Below are positions 45,642 through 55,957 of a DNA stretch of 64,000 nt, one piece after another (the first letter of the stretch is position 1; each line of letters begins with the position of its first letter). Origin of the DNA: Ambrosia x helenae (lineage: Eukaryota > Streptophyta > Magnoliopsida > Asterales > Asteraceae); NCBI GenBank assembly GCA_030844895.1, contig CM061228.1, positions 135,575,068 through 135,639,067 of the forward strand, written 5' to 3'. Below the pieces are notes generated by a model. It was not told where the DNA came from. It ran no database searches and saw only the letters and a program-made list of their open reading frames with translations. The position numbers were made by a program, and so were the translations under genes.

Positions 45642-46150
45642 TAGACTGTGGTCGCGCCGCTACTCACCCCCAACAGCCTCACGCTAACCCGACGCGAAGA
45701 AATGAATTTGTGTTGGATTTGTAGACTGTGGTCGCGCCGCTACTCACCCCCAACCATAACAGCCTAGCGTGACTAAATAAAAGAAAGAAAAGAAAAAAAG
45801 CTGTTTCTTAGGTTCTCGCGTCCCTGTGCCCAAAAGGATGGGTGAGTTCGGTTTGAGTGTTCATCGATCGGCTGGATCTATATACTCCGGGGTGGTGAGA
45901 CGAGGTGTAGCGCAGTCTGGTCAGCGCATCTGTTTTGGGTACAGAGGGCCATAGGTTCGAATCCTGTCACCTTAATGTGAGGCATTCCGTCAGCAAATAT
46001 TCAAATATGAACATCCATCGATCGTTACCACTTCCTCTTACTCGTGACTCGTATATGTACTTTTTATAGCAAGCACACGAGACCTATACTCAGCAACTTT
46101 GCTTTCACGACGGTACTCACCGCGAGCCACAACGTACAACCTTAATTATA
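45642..46150 (+). other. second mitochondrial DNA insertion, with a 32-bp direct repeat
   Basis: GC-rich island in AT-rich surroundings containing a mitochondrial-type tRNA-Pro (45901-45974). A direct repeat starting AGACTGTGGTCGCGCCGC occurs at 45643 and 45723, 80 bp apart. Exact edges are uncertain; only the tRNA is identified. Confidence 0.6.
45901..45974 (+). pseudogene. trnP: tRNA-Pro(UGG), mitochondrial type, nuclear copy
   Basis: 74 nt fold as a tRNA: acceptor CGAGGTG, D-arm GCGC..GCGC around AGTCTGGTCA, anticodon loop with TGG, and T-arm with GGTTCGAATCC. The plant mitochondrial trnP-UGG has nearly the same sequence, whereas the chloroplast version differs clearly. The last acceptor pairs are damaged (3' strand CACCTTA), and the context is an insertion, so expression from this nuclear copy is doubtful. 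Confidence 0.8.
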
Positions 46151-46617
46151 TGTGTGTGGAGGGTTCCACCATGTGTGGCCGAGTCTAGAATTCTGGACAA
46201 AAAAATGCATAACTTCAATTTTAAAGTGACTCACAAATCACAATGTTGATCTTTGGTTTGATGAAAGCGGATGAGTGCCAGACTTTGGCATTTCATGCAC
46301 ATTACGGGTGTTTTAATTAAGGATTATATAACTATATAAACATGACTTATTGTCACATATAAGTATTTGAAATATGTTATTTTGATTAAAGTTTTTGTCT
46401 TCTAGATTGGCTTATAATTAAAAAAAAAAAATCATTGTTGACTTTTATCCATTCTTCATCTTTACAATTTTTCCCATGCTTTTCCATTTGACCATTTCAC
46501 ATAGGATATACTATATAGGCACTCTCTTTTGCTTTAACAATACGTGGTTGACCAACCATCAATCACGAAAAAAAAAAATACGTATGCAATTATTGCTATA
46601 TAAAATTAGGAGTTTGT
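46151..46617. other. intergenic, no gene seen
   Basis: AT-rich, no coding potential or definable repeat. Confidence 0.5.
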
Positions 46618-46942
46618 TAAGACCCAGTAGTGAGGCGTTATAATTGAAAAAAATTGAAAAATAGTGCCCCAAACACCGGAACAGTGGGGCGCTATATTGT
46701 AAAAACTTGCGGGAGCGTTATTTTAATAACGCTGGATAACAATTGTTTGGCCCAATCAAATCGTGACACGTGGCGGCGAGGTTTAAAAAAACGGTCAAAA
46801 AAATTTGACCGTTGCACATTTAATTTTTGAACGGTAATATTTTTTTTAGCTTTTATATATATACACACACAAAAACACAATATACCCATCCAATTTAACT
46901 AAAAACACACACCACAACACAAACATCTAACTAAAACACAAA

Positions 46943-47354
46943 CATGTTTCCATATGGTTCACCGTTCGGGGTCCCGGGTTGCCCGGGTGCGAGGCCAAAC
47001 ACTACGAGGCCAAACACTACTACTCCGCTGCCACCCAATTGAGGCGACTTTGACGCGAACACAATGCAATACGCGCAACTTCTTGGCATGCCCGGTCAAT
47101 TTTTTCCTCCACCAAACTATGTCCAAGCTTCTCAAGAGGAGCCCGAGTCCGTGCCAGAAACTCAAGTCGAGACCAACGAACCACGTCAACCCGAGGGTTC
47201 TCAACGGGGGTGCGGGCGCGGGAGACGCTCGCATAAAAGGAAAGATGCTACTGTTCCTCGTCAAAAAAAGCAACAAGAACGTTGGGAAAGAGACGAGGAG
47301 TATGCTTTAGCGCGGGCCTGGCTTGACATATCGGAGGATCCCGAAGTTGGTTAG
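46943..47354 (+). pseudogene. PIF/Harbinger-type ORF1 (Myb/SANT-like, 'GST T3-like') relic
   Basis: Upstream at about 46850 lies TTTTATATATATACAC, a plausible TATA region. From ATG 46943 the frame reads MFPYGSPFGVPG.., meets TGA at 47039 where TGG (Trp) is expected, then continues in the same frame to 47354. It is Gln/Pro-rich, then a basic GRGRRSHKRK stretch and the start of a trihelix/SANT-like segment (ERDEEYALARAWLDISEDPEVG). That last motif is typical of the DNA-binding ORF1 proteins of plant PIF/Harbinger transposons, often mislabelled glutathione S-transferase T3-like. Truncated at 47354 where repeat sequence starts; one nonsense change. No DDE transposase nearby. Confidence 0.65.
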
Positions 47355-47358
47355 TATT

Positions 47359-47391
<33 letters not shown>

Positions 47392-49119
47392 GGCTAAGTA
47401 TATTAAAAAAACCCTCTAAAATGAAGAAACCCCCACAAACCCATCTTGTGGCCCTCATTGTTCCACATCACCAAGATTTTTAACATTAATTTATTGAGAG
47501 AAAGGGTATTTTAGTCATTTTCTCCTCTTTCTCTTTCTTCAACCCCTTTAATTGACAGTATATATGTATTCATCTCTTTCCCATTTTTTTCAAAATTTGA
47601 TTTCCCTAAATTCCCTCTTTCACCTCCTCTCTCTCAAACCCAGTACTCTCACCTCCTCTCTCTCTCAAACCCTACAACCAAAAACCTGCAACTCTGTTTA
47701 GATCCAACTTCTATTTGCAACCCACATACCAATCAACACAGTCGGAGCAAAACAAAGGGCAGCGGTGAAGACAACCGGAGAAGACGACCGGAGAAGCACG
47801 ACGGCGGAGAAGACAACCGGAGAAGACGACCGGGTTATGAATCTCTAATTTGCCCTCTGTTTTTTTATGTCCATGTATTCATGGTATTTCAAGTTATTAT
47901 TTTTGTCTTGTTAGATGGTTATTTTTTTCCAAAAGATTCACATCATTATTTTTAGTAAGCATAATAATTGATTTTATTTAATTTGTTTTTTTTAATTCCT
48001 AAAAAAAGATCTAAATCTTTCACTTTGTATTGTCCTATGTATGAACCTATCAACCTAAAACATTCACTGGTTAAAGATTTTATTTCATGATCATGTAATG
48101 TATCACTATATTGGGTATTATATATTTCTTTATAAAAAAATATTTGTTCTCATATATTGGATATTATATATTTCTTTATAAATAATCATTTTTGTTTATA
48201 AAGAATCATTTGTTAAGGTGTTTATCTGTGTTTAGTTATATGAGTCAGCTATGTTTAGTTAGGGTGTTTACGTGTGTAGCATATCATTTTTTGCAGTCAC
48301 AGTGTGTTGTATGCAGTCAAAATGTATGATGTTTGCAGACTACAAATCTTTGTCTGTGTTTGCAGACAAAAACGTCTGTTACACACGTAACACTCGTGTT
48401 TTTTTGCAGCATGTCTGTGTATTGTTTTGTGTTTTCTCATATATGAGTTTCTTTTCTTTTTTTGTTACCAATATGTTTTTAACAGAAAATGTCTGTTTTG
48501 TCATGGTGTTTCAAGTTATTAGTTTTTTATATATTCATGGTGTTTCAAGTTATTATTAGCCATTATTGTCTTGTTAGATCGTTTATTTTTTTTCCAAAAC
48601 ATTCATCTCATCATTTTTAGTAAGCATACTAATTGATTTTATTTAATTTGTTTTTTTTAATTCTTAAAATAAATTAAATCTTTCACTTGTATTGTCCTAT
48701 GTATGAACCTATCAACCTAAAGCATTCACTAGTTTAAAGATTTTATTCCTGATCATGTAAAGAAACATTTTGTTAAGGTGTTTTCTCTGTATTTAGTTAT
48801 AGCATCTGTGTGTTTAGTTAGGGTGTTACGTGTGTAGCATATCTTTTTTTGCAGTCAAAGTGTGTTGTATGCAGTCAAAATGTATAATGTTTGCAGACTA
48901 CAAAGTTTTGTCTGTGCTTGCAGACAAAAACGCCTGTTACACATGTAACACTCGTGTTTAACAGAAAATGTCTGTTTTGTCATGGCTCCTTATTATATAT
49001 ATGAAATAAGCTGTCTTCCACATGTTACATTAGGTTTTTTTTTCTGTTTCATATTAAAAATGTCAAACATTTACTCCGTTATAACATATGTTACAGGTCC
49101 TATTTTAGTCATAGCATGA
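47355..49119 (+). repeat. diverged tandem duplication (~630 and ~450 bp)
   Basis: 47880-48507 and 48537-48987 are related copies. Both start TTTCAAGTTATTA and run through TTTTTAGTAAGCAT, CTATGTATGAACCTATCAAC, GTGTGTTGTATGCAGTCAAA and end AACAGAAAATGTCTGTTTTG. Copy 2 lacks about 150 bp of AT-rich sequence. A third short copy of the start word is at 48504. 47358-47390 is a (TA)n run. The whole may be one inserted element of unknown class. Confidence 0.75.
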
Positions 49120-49229
49120 CTTCCAACCCCAGCACTCCCCCCTTGGGAGGTTGGTGAGCCCCGTCACCATCTCATCCCAATCGCACACAAGCTACCTCAA
49201 AATGAACCGGACATGGTGATTGCATCTGA

Positions 49230-49475
49230 ACTGCCGATTACGAATCAGAACCAGGGGCTGAATATGAAGAACCATATGAACCTGATTTGAAGAAACCAGC
49301 GTCGCAGGAAGGTGGGCGTATTAGGGCAGAATGGGAGGGTATAGGTTATACGGAGGAACAGTGGGCTTTTTATGCCAAGTATGGTTATTGGATGCCCTCT
49401 ACTACTGTTGGTTGCAATGGAGGATGTCGGGGTGTACATATTACGTATGAAGAATTGGCTTTTTATGACAAGTGA
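49230..49475 (+). pseudogene. reading frame with a repeated FYxKxGYWMP motif, interrupted by the gypsy insertion
   Basis: About 80 codons, acidic at first (EYEEPYEPDLKK), then EEQWAFYAKYGYWMP, a Cys/Gly stretch and YEELAFYDK, where the Athila element is inserted (target ACAAG, 49468-49472). Beyond the element, from 63300, the frame resumes in phase with a second GYWMP and ends at a TAA near 63332. Two copies of a ~35-residue unit are therefore present, and a third, degenerate copy seems to lie at 63384-63415. I do not recognise the family. It may be the tail of the Harbinger-like ORF upstream, or an independent gene. Confidence 0.45.
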
Positions 49476-51175
49476 TGTATTGTAAAATACATCTATTTCC
49501 AGTGTAAAGTTTGTGCAGTTTTAGAGTCGTTTAGATAGTGTTTTTATTAGTTTTAGGCTTGTACCGGTCTATTTTATTTAGTATAGGTTTTTATAGATTT
49601 TTATTAGTTTTGAGTCATTTTTAGTACTTATTTATTTATTTTATTATTTTATAGGTGTTCGTGGGAAATTGGCTCAAAACGAAAGAATTTTAATCGAGAC
49701 ACGAACACTAGAGAGCATGTGTTCATGGACGTTGGAGTATAAACGAAGAACTTTGGTCAAGTCATGAACACCCAAGGCAAGAGCGCGGAGTATAATAATA
49801 ATAATAATATTAAAGAAAAAAAAAAACTCAAAGGGACTTGGGCCAAAGCCCAAGCCTAAAACAATACCACAAAAAAAAAAAAAAGATAGAAAAGCGGCGC
49901 ACGATTCATTCTCAAGGACATTCATAATATTCATTCAAAAAACAATTCATACATCACATAGTCGCACGTCACAGCAAAGAAAAAAGTCAAGGTCAACCAC
50001 GGTGCCGATCGAACGGGCACGGAAGGAGAAAAGGCCACGGACACGTTAAAGATTAAGAGCCAACGAGCCTTGGGTTAGGTTTAATTTTTATTAATTTTTC
50101 TCTAGACATGCTTAAAACTATGTTTAATTATTTTGTGATGGTATTTTTTAATATTATGAGTGGCTAGACATTTTTATGGCTACTTAGGATGATGATTTAG
50201 ATAATAATATGATTGAATGACGTTTGGTTTCCGTTTGGATGTGTAGAATTACATGATTTTTATTTTTATTGTTGGATTTGATATATGTGTGTTGGCGTTA
50301 ATTTTATTTGAAGTTTGTTTATTGGTTTTGTGGAGCTAGGCATGTAGAGATACCCCCTAGGTCTATAAATCAATCTAGTTCGTCAACTTAGGTTAGCGTG
50401 CTAGTATTTGGAGTTGGAGTACGACACAAGTATAACAAACTAATATAATAAATTAACTAAAACGTGCAGTCCATTCTTGAGGGTGAGAAATCTAACTCGA
50501 GAGTGCTAGGTAACTAACTAGGCATTGTTCGGTAGTTGGCAAGCGCTAGGGCGGGAGTCACTACTTGTCCGTGTTTAGAGTTTTCCTAGGTTTCTTTCAG
50601 TAGAGTTTAAGTCTGCTTCATAGTTTGAGGGTTTTAATCCAGGAGAGGTTTTAACCTGATTTCTGTGGGATTTTGGTACGCTAGGGCGATCCAGATCCAT
50701 TTTAGCATTTCTACACTTGTCCCGCCTTGATTCTAGCTTACTAGCCTTACCTGCAGGAGGAGAGTAGTTGGATGAAATTAGGGTCTCCAAACGGGTTTCT
50801 TCGTCAGGATTGAGTATTATGTCTAAGGATTCCTACCTAGGTAGCCAGTCTTTCCCTTGCTTGATTTTTCCATCACTTTAGTTCGGTTTTTATTTTAGTT
50901 TTAATTAGTTTTTAATTTAATTTAATTTAGGGTAATTTAGTTAATTAATAGTTAATCAATTTTTATATTTTCAATTTAAAACCCCCCTTAGTTATTAATT
51001 TAAACAAGCAATTCAGTGACAGTTTAATCTTCTGTGTTTAATTGAGTCCTTTGGTTCGATACCTGGTCTTATTCGCTTGCTACAAACGAACGGTACACTT
51101 GCCGATTGTGCGTGGTTTAGTTGAGTCTAGGGTTTTAACTTGTGCACATTTTTATATATATATCAGCACGCATCA
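49473..51175 (+). repeat. 5' LTR of the Athila-like element
   Basis: 1703 bp, starts TGATGTATTGTAAAATAC and ends ATCAGCACGCATCA. Near-identical to 61593-63294. Confidence 0.96.
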
Positions 51176-51181
51176 AGTTTT

Positions 51182-51199
51182 TGGCGCCGTTGCCGGGGA
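51182..51199 (+). promoter_or_regulatory. primer binding site, tRNA-Asp
   Basis: TGGCGCCGTTGCCGGGGA, six bases after the LTR, is complementary to the 3' end of plant tRNA-Asp(GTC) over 18 bases. Confidence 0.9.
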
Positions 51200-51350
51200 C
51201 TTTTTACTTGCACTTTTTGATTTTACTTGTTTTGTTTTTCTTGTTTACTTCTTGCTGGATCTGCCTGCGATTATCTGTGCTACTTGTGCTTTTAGTCTTA
51301 GGTTATTTGCTATCCATTAGTAACTCCAGCGTGGTTTGCACTTTCAGTGT

Positions 51351-52439
51351 ATGCCACATACTCGCTCACAAGGACCACCTGAATTCACCACCTGCACGGA
51401 TCCCAACCTCGACATCCACGAGCGCCTTAACGAGTTTCGAACGGTCATCCGGAAGAAAATTGATCAGGTACGCTCGTCTTCTCCATCCTTTTCATCCTTT
51501 TCTTTTTCTGAACCTAAACCCACCATCCATTCTCCACCAAAACCCATTCCTTTCCCACCACTCACTGCTGAAATGGCTGAAGGAAATGTCAGACGCACAG
51601 TGCACTCTCGTGCCACTGAGGGACTTACTGGGATTCGTTCTCCCATTGCTCGCCCTGCTACTGCTGACGCCAACAATTGGCAAATCCCCTCCCATGTCAT
51701 GTCCACTATTACTAACGCCACTCAATTTCATGGTCTTGATGAGGAGGATGCTCATGGACATCTGTCCCGATTTGTGCGCATCTGTGACACTTTCAATCTT
51801 TCCCACATCACAAAGGAAGCCATTTATCTGCGTTTGTTCCCATTTAGTTTGTCTGGTCGTGCCGCCACTTGGTATGACACTCTGCCTAATAGTTCCATTG
51901 CTACTTGGGAGGACATGCTTGGAAAATTCTTGAAAAAATATCACCCAGCTTCCAAGGATTCCCGCATTAGGGAGCAGATTCACTCATTCCGTATGGATCC
52001 TGATGAGCCATACTACATGGCTTGGGAGCGTTTCCAGACCCTACTGAGCCGATGCCCTCATCATGGTCTTTCTGACTGGGCCCTTGTGGAGAAATTCTAC
52101 AATGGCCTCACTTTTGAGACTCGAGTTCGTTTTAATACAGCTGCACAGGGTAATTTCATGGAAAAAATGGATATTGATGCAGCTAATGAGTTATTTGAGA
52201 GTTTTGCCCATTCTGAGAGACCACCAAAGCATACTGTTGGGAATTCAAATCCCATGACTAGTAACGCCTCTCCTACTACCCGAGGTGTTTATCAGATTGC
52301 ACCTGATACTGGTCTGGCTGCGGTGATTGAGAATTTAACTAAGCAAGTGAGAGATCTTCAGATGAGGTTAGATAGGTGTGAAATATGTAGGGGGGTCATG
52401 ACACATCTGAGTGTCCAATTCAGAGTCAGGAACAGGTAG
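51351..52439 (+). CDS. gag: Gag of the Athila-like element, frameshifted at the zinc knuckle
   Basis: Structural protein that forms the cytoplasmic particle and binds element RNA. ATG 51351 (MPHTRSQGPPEF) is the first in-frame ATG. Residues ~130-260 are the retrotransposon gag domain (FPFSLSGRAATWYDTLP, then AWERFQTLLSRCPHHGL and EKFYNGL). Around 52377 a CX2CX4HX4C zinc knuckle starts, but the codons between its second Cys and the His contain a six-G run (52390-52395) where seven Gs would keep frame. Downstream, the -1 frame is open without interruption through the protease to 53485. So either one G is missing (mutation or base-calling error) or slippage on the G run is used. The frame as written stops at 52439. 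Confidence 0.9.
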   Translation: MPHTRSQGPPEFTTCTDPNLDIHERLNEFRTVIRKKIDQVRSSSPSFSSFSFSEPKPTIHSPPKPIPFPPLTAEMAEGNVRRTVHSRATEGLTGIRSPIARPATADANNWQIPSHVMSTITNATQFHGLDEEDAHGHLSRFVRICDTFNLSHITKEAIYLRLFPFSLSGRAATWYDTLPNSSIATWEDMLGKFLKKYHPASKDSRIREQIHSFRMDPDEPYYMAWERFQTLLSRCPHHGLSDWALVEKFYNGLTFETRVRFNTAAQGNFMEKMDIDAANELFESFAHSERPPKHTVGNSNPMTSNASPTTRGVYQIAPDTGLAAVIENLTKQVRDLQMRLDRCEICRGVMTHLSVQFRVRNR

Positions 52440-53485
52440 ATTCTCTAAATTCTGGGTGGCTTAAACCACCTTATCAAAACTACACTTCCAACTCGAACTC
52501 CAACTGGAGAAATCAGAACTCCAACTGGCAAGGGGGTAACTCTTCTAGATACCAACCTCGCCAGAATCTGTTCCAAGCTCCCAACTCTGGGGGTCCCACT
52601 AGTCGTACTGAGTCTGACCTTACTACCATTCTAGAGAACCAGTCCCAGATTCTTAGTAACATTCAGTCACAACTTGCTGAGAATGAAGCTTTTAGGAAAG
52701 GTCAACAAGCTGCGTTTCAAAACCTAGAGGCCAAAGTAGGAGAATTAGCTAATCAGGTTAACCAGAGACCACCAGGGGGCCTTCCTAGTAACACTGTCAA
52801 TAATCCTAACTCCTCTAGTTCATCGTTTAGGCAGCATCAGGCGAAAGCCGTTACTACTAGGAGTGGGAAGGGGGTAGATGATTCGTTACCAGTAGGAGAG
52901 GATGAGTCTGTTGATGAGGGAGTTGAGAGAGAGACACCAGCTGGCGAGGTGCAACCTAGGCTCCGCCCAGCAAGTACAGCACAAACCAGCGGGTCTCAAG
53001 GTGAGAAGAGAGATGACACTCCGGTGAAGGCCTACAAGCCTAAGCCGCCATTTCCTGGTCGACTTGCTAGAACAGATGATTCTGATCAGTACCGTAAGTT
53101 CCTGGATATGCTGAAAAAGATCCAGGTGAACTTACCATTTGTTGAGGCTCTTTCGAAGATGCCTAAGTATGCCAAGTTTCTGAAAGATTTGCTCACAAAC
53201 AAAAAGAAACTTGAGGAGATCTCTTCTGTTACTCTTCCTGAGCAGGTCTCTGCAGCGCTGCAGAATAAGCTGCCCCCGAAGATGACTGATCCTGGTAGCT
53301 TTACCATTCCCTGTCTGATAGGGAATCTCACTGTTAGTAATGCTCTTGCAGACCTTGGAGCTAGCATTAATTTAATGCCCTACTCTGTTTTTGCTAGGCT
53401 CAATGTAGGAGAGCTGTCTCCTACGCGCATGAGTATTCAGCTCGCCGACCGATCGGTGAAGTTTCCGCGCGGGATAGTGGAAAAC
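52391..53485 (+). CDS. pro: Gag C-terminal part and aspartic protease of the Athila-like element
   Basis: Open in one frame from the zinc knuckle to the insertion point at 53485. First an Asn/Gln/Ser-rich linker (TSNSNSNWRNQNSNWQ), then a basic/acidic hinge, a conserved block KAYKPKPPFPGRL..LDMLKKIQVNLPFVEAL, and the protease with LADLGASINLMPYS as the active-site loop (D-L-G-A, the variant of DTGA usual in this lineage). The protease is cut by the copia-type insertion; its second half resumes at 56723 in the same phase. Confidence 0.85.
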
Positions 53486-53712
53486 TGTTAGACATAATTC
53501 TTGATTATATCCTAAGTATTATTATGTTATTTGTATTATTGTGTTATATCCTAAGTTTAGTCGGTTACTCCTCAACCGACACAACCATTCATGTAATAGT
53601 CGCAACCTTCCGGTACTATATAAACCGGACATATCCCCTCATTTGTAATTAGAATGTTTTGATAATAAAGATACATCCTTTTACATTCTCTCTGTTCTCT
53701 CTCAATCCCACA
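53486..53712 (+). repeat. 5' LTR of the gag-only element
   Basis: 227 bp, identical by eye to 56491-56717. Contains a TATA box TATATAA (53617-53623) within the inverted repeat TCCGGT..ACCGGA, and AATAAA at 53664-53669. Confidence 0.95.
53617..53623 (+). promoter_or_regulatory. TATA box of the gag-only element
   Basis: TATATAA in the LTR; transcription would start about 30 bases downstream, near 53650, leaving a short R-U5 and the leader with the 5' hairpins in the RNA. Confidence 0.7.
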
Positions 53713-53714
53713 TT

Positions 53715-53726
53715 TGGTATCAGAGC
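53715..53726 (+). promoter_or_regulatory. primer binding site, initiator tRNA-Met
   Basis: TGGTATCAGAGC two bases after the LTR, the standard plant copia primer site. Confidence 0.95.
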
Positions 53727-53760
53727 GTTAAGATCCAAGAGAACCTGTGAAAAGAAGAAA

Positions 53761-53867
53761 ACCGAGCGAATCGGTCACAACGAATAAGAAGATCAAGTGA
53801 TTTGATCATAAGAAAGAGAAACAGTTCGTGAAGAGCCAAAAGAAGAAGAAGATCGAGCGATTCGATC
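53761..53867 (+). other. 5' mini-hairpin array of the gag-only element (4 units)
   Basis: Four stem-loops with a five-base loop: ACCGA-GCGAA-TCGGT (53761-53775), GATCAA-GTGAT-TTGATC (53791-53807), GTTC-GTGAA-GAGC (53824-53836, one G.T pair) and GATCGA-GCGAT-TCGATC (53851-53867). Linkers are A/G-rich (AAGAAGAAGAA type). Loop type and spacing match the 3' array at 55955-56425. Lies just downstream of the primer site, where retroelement packaging signals usually are. Confidence 0.8.
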
Positions 53868-55072
53868 AAAAGAAAAAAGAAACGATCAATCCTCTGTTAA
53901 AAAAAAAAAAAAACAGAGACAAATTATACGAATCGTTTCTATAGAATCAAAGGACCGTTGCCATATAAATCAATCAAAGGATCATCACTCGTGAAGATTA
54001 TAACCGTTCAAAGAAGAAGAATTAGAACCGGTCGAGTATTCAGGCGAAATTCATCTTCTCCGGCGAGACACCGGAATCGACGAATACATCGTTTAAACGC
54101 AACAAAACGGTTATATCTATCCCTGCCCCTCGTATATAGTCCAATCGAATACAAAATATCTTAATCCTAACCAAAGAATCGAATTCAAGATCATACTCTG
54201 TTTTCATTGTTCGACAAATATTTCCCGCCAAAATTTTTTACAAAAACAAAACAAGTTTAAGGATTCAAAGTTGTTTCGAACACTCACTGATAACAAAAAC
54301 AGAATCGTTTTTATATAACTTTTATCAAAACCATCAAAGTTTACCAAGGATTAAGTTTTTTTTTCCTCTCGGTTTCAAGAACCGAAACGTTTCTGAAAGA
54401 CTTTTTTAGTATTCGATTAGTTTTAGAACAAGTTAGAAACTTGTTAAGGATCCGAAGAAAATATCGTGGTACAAAGAAGTTGTGTTCCAATCGGATCTTA
54501 CAGACACCAAAAGAAAAGTGTTTGTATTGGGCAGAATATTTTCGTAGAAGAAGAGTTGACTTTTGAGAGTCAAAACTCACAAAATAATATTATAATATTA
54601 TAGAGGGATATTATAAAGAAGATAATCATCACTGACTTTTGGGGTCTTTTTAATCACTGATTCTTTGAAGTCAATATTTATCAAACAAAACAAATTCGTT
54701 TTGTTTCAAAATTTGAAGGGTTAAATGTTGATTAAAACACTAATCAAATATTGTTAGGAGGATTTTTATAAAAGTCAGAAGATCGACTTTTAAAGTTTTA
54801 AAGGAACATTACTTGGTACTCAAAAATTTTATAACAAAGTCTTTAATATTTTGTTCAAACCTTACAAAACTATTAAACTTTGTTAAATAAAAAATATTTT
54901 CAAGGAATATCATAGTTATTTTTTTTGACAAAAAAGGTCAAAAATAACAAGTTTGACAAAAGAGTAGTCAAACAAGTTTCAAAAACGAAGTGTTGGGTAG
55001 TCCGTATTAGATCGGACAATAGGGAAAAAGAACAAGAACAAGACTCCACTAAAGTCACCCTCAAAACCCAAA
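53868..55072 (+). other. long noncoding leader of the gag-only element
   Basis: 1.2 kb, A-rich, no ORF of note. Contains a further hairpin CTCTGTT-(A run)-ACAGAG (53892-53918) and AGTCCG..CGGACA (54999-55018). No mini-hairpins of the conserved-loop type were found after 53870. Confidence 0.6.
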
Positions 55073-55957
55073 ATGACGAAAGAAGAGAACGTCACAAAGG
55101 ACACACTTACGTTTAACCTCCAGACACCGATGTTAACATCTACAAATTACACGATTTGGGCTGTTCGTGTAAAGGCAATATTGAATGCCAACAACCTTTG
55201 GGAAGTAGTGGAACCCACAGAAGGAACAAATGTAGATGTCAAGAAAGACAGGACAGTGATTGCCTATCTATTTCAAGCAATTCCAGAAGATATGGTGATG
55301 CAGGTTGCATCACATACTACAGCCAAAGACATATGGGAAGCATTAAAGACGAGACATATTGGAATTGACCGAGTCCAGAAAGCAAGACTTCAATCATTAC
55401 GCACAGAATTTGAGATGATAACGATGAGAGAGACAGAAACCATAGACCAGTTTGCTGGTAGATTAAGTGCGTTAAATACAAAGTCAAAGACCCTCGGATC
55501 AAAGTTCGAAGAACCTATATTGGTACGAAAATTATTGGACTCAGTACCAGACAAGTTTTTACAAATTATTGCATCGATAGAACAATACTCCGATATGGAA
55601 ACCATGACACTTGACGAAGCAATCGGTAGACTAAAAGCCTATGAAGAGCGTCTCCGATCTAGAGATGAAAGAAATCATAGAAATGAGTATGATAAACTTC
55701 TACTTGCACAATACAAAAGAAAGATCAGTCAAGAAGGACAAGGAGATTTTAATCGAAGTCGTGGTAAAATCAATTATAGAAAAGATGCTAGACGAGACAA
55801 GTTTCAAAGAACCCAAGGTCAAAGTCGTGAAGACAACCACCAAGAAGAAACAAGTACAAAGGATAAGTCTCAAACCAAGTGTTATCGATGTGAGAAAATT
55901 GGACATTATGCCTACGAATGTCCAAATAAACAAACGAAAAGAAGAGAAGACAACTAA
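55073..55957 (+). CDS. gag: Gag of the copia-type TR-GAG element (UBN2-type, zinc knuckle)
   Basis: 294 residues, intact. The start at ATG 55073 is followed by the usual copia gag opening (TPMLTSTNYTIWAVRVKAIL, then LWEVVEP). The UBN2 gag domain covers residues ~20-205, including DIWEALKTRHIG, RVQKARLQSLRTEFEM, ETIDQFAGRLS and LLDSVPDKFLQI. A basic Arg/Lys-rich segment (residues ~215-270) precedes a CX2CX4HX4C zinc knuckle (CYRCEKIGHYAYEC, residues ~273-286). It ends seven residues later without any pol. It would form particles and bind RNA, presumably its own, given the hairpin arrays on both sides. The last codons touch the first 3' hairpin. Confidence 0.93.
   Translation: MTKEENVTKDTLTFNLQTPMLTSTNYTIWAVRVKAILNANNLWEVVEPTEGTNVDVKKDRTVIAYLFQAIPEDMVMQVASHTTAKDIWEALKTRHIGIDRVQKARLQSLRTEFEMITMRETETIDQFAGRLSALNTKSKTLGSKFEEPILVRKLLDSVPDKFLQIIASIEQYSDMETMTLDEAIGRLKAYEERLRSRDERNHRNEYDKLLLAQYKRKISQEGQGDFNRSRGKINYRKDARRDKFQRTQGQSREDNHQEETSTKDKSQTKCYRCEKIGHYAYECPNKQTKRREDN

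Noticed and set aside
45901..45974. Functional nuclear tRNA-Pro gene.
   Set aside because: Mitochondrial sequence type, damaged acceptor stem and insertion context argue for a pseudogene copy.
50575..50790. Identical 71-codon minus-strand frame in both LTRs (also 62694-62909).
   Set aside because: Identity follows from LTR duplication; no family features or conserved start context.
51142..51983. Long frames on both strands (51142-51933 plus, 51492-51983 minus) overlapping gag.
   Set aside because: Other-frame shadows of the gag coding sequence, which matches a known gag domain.
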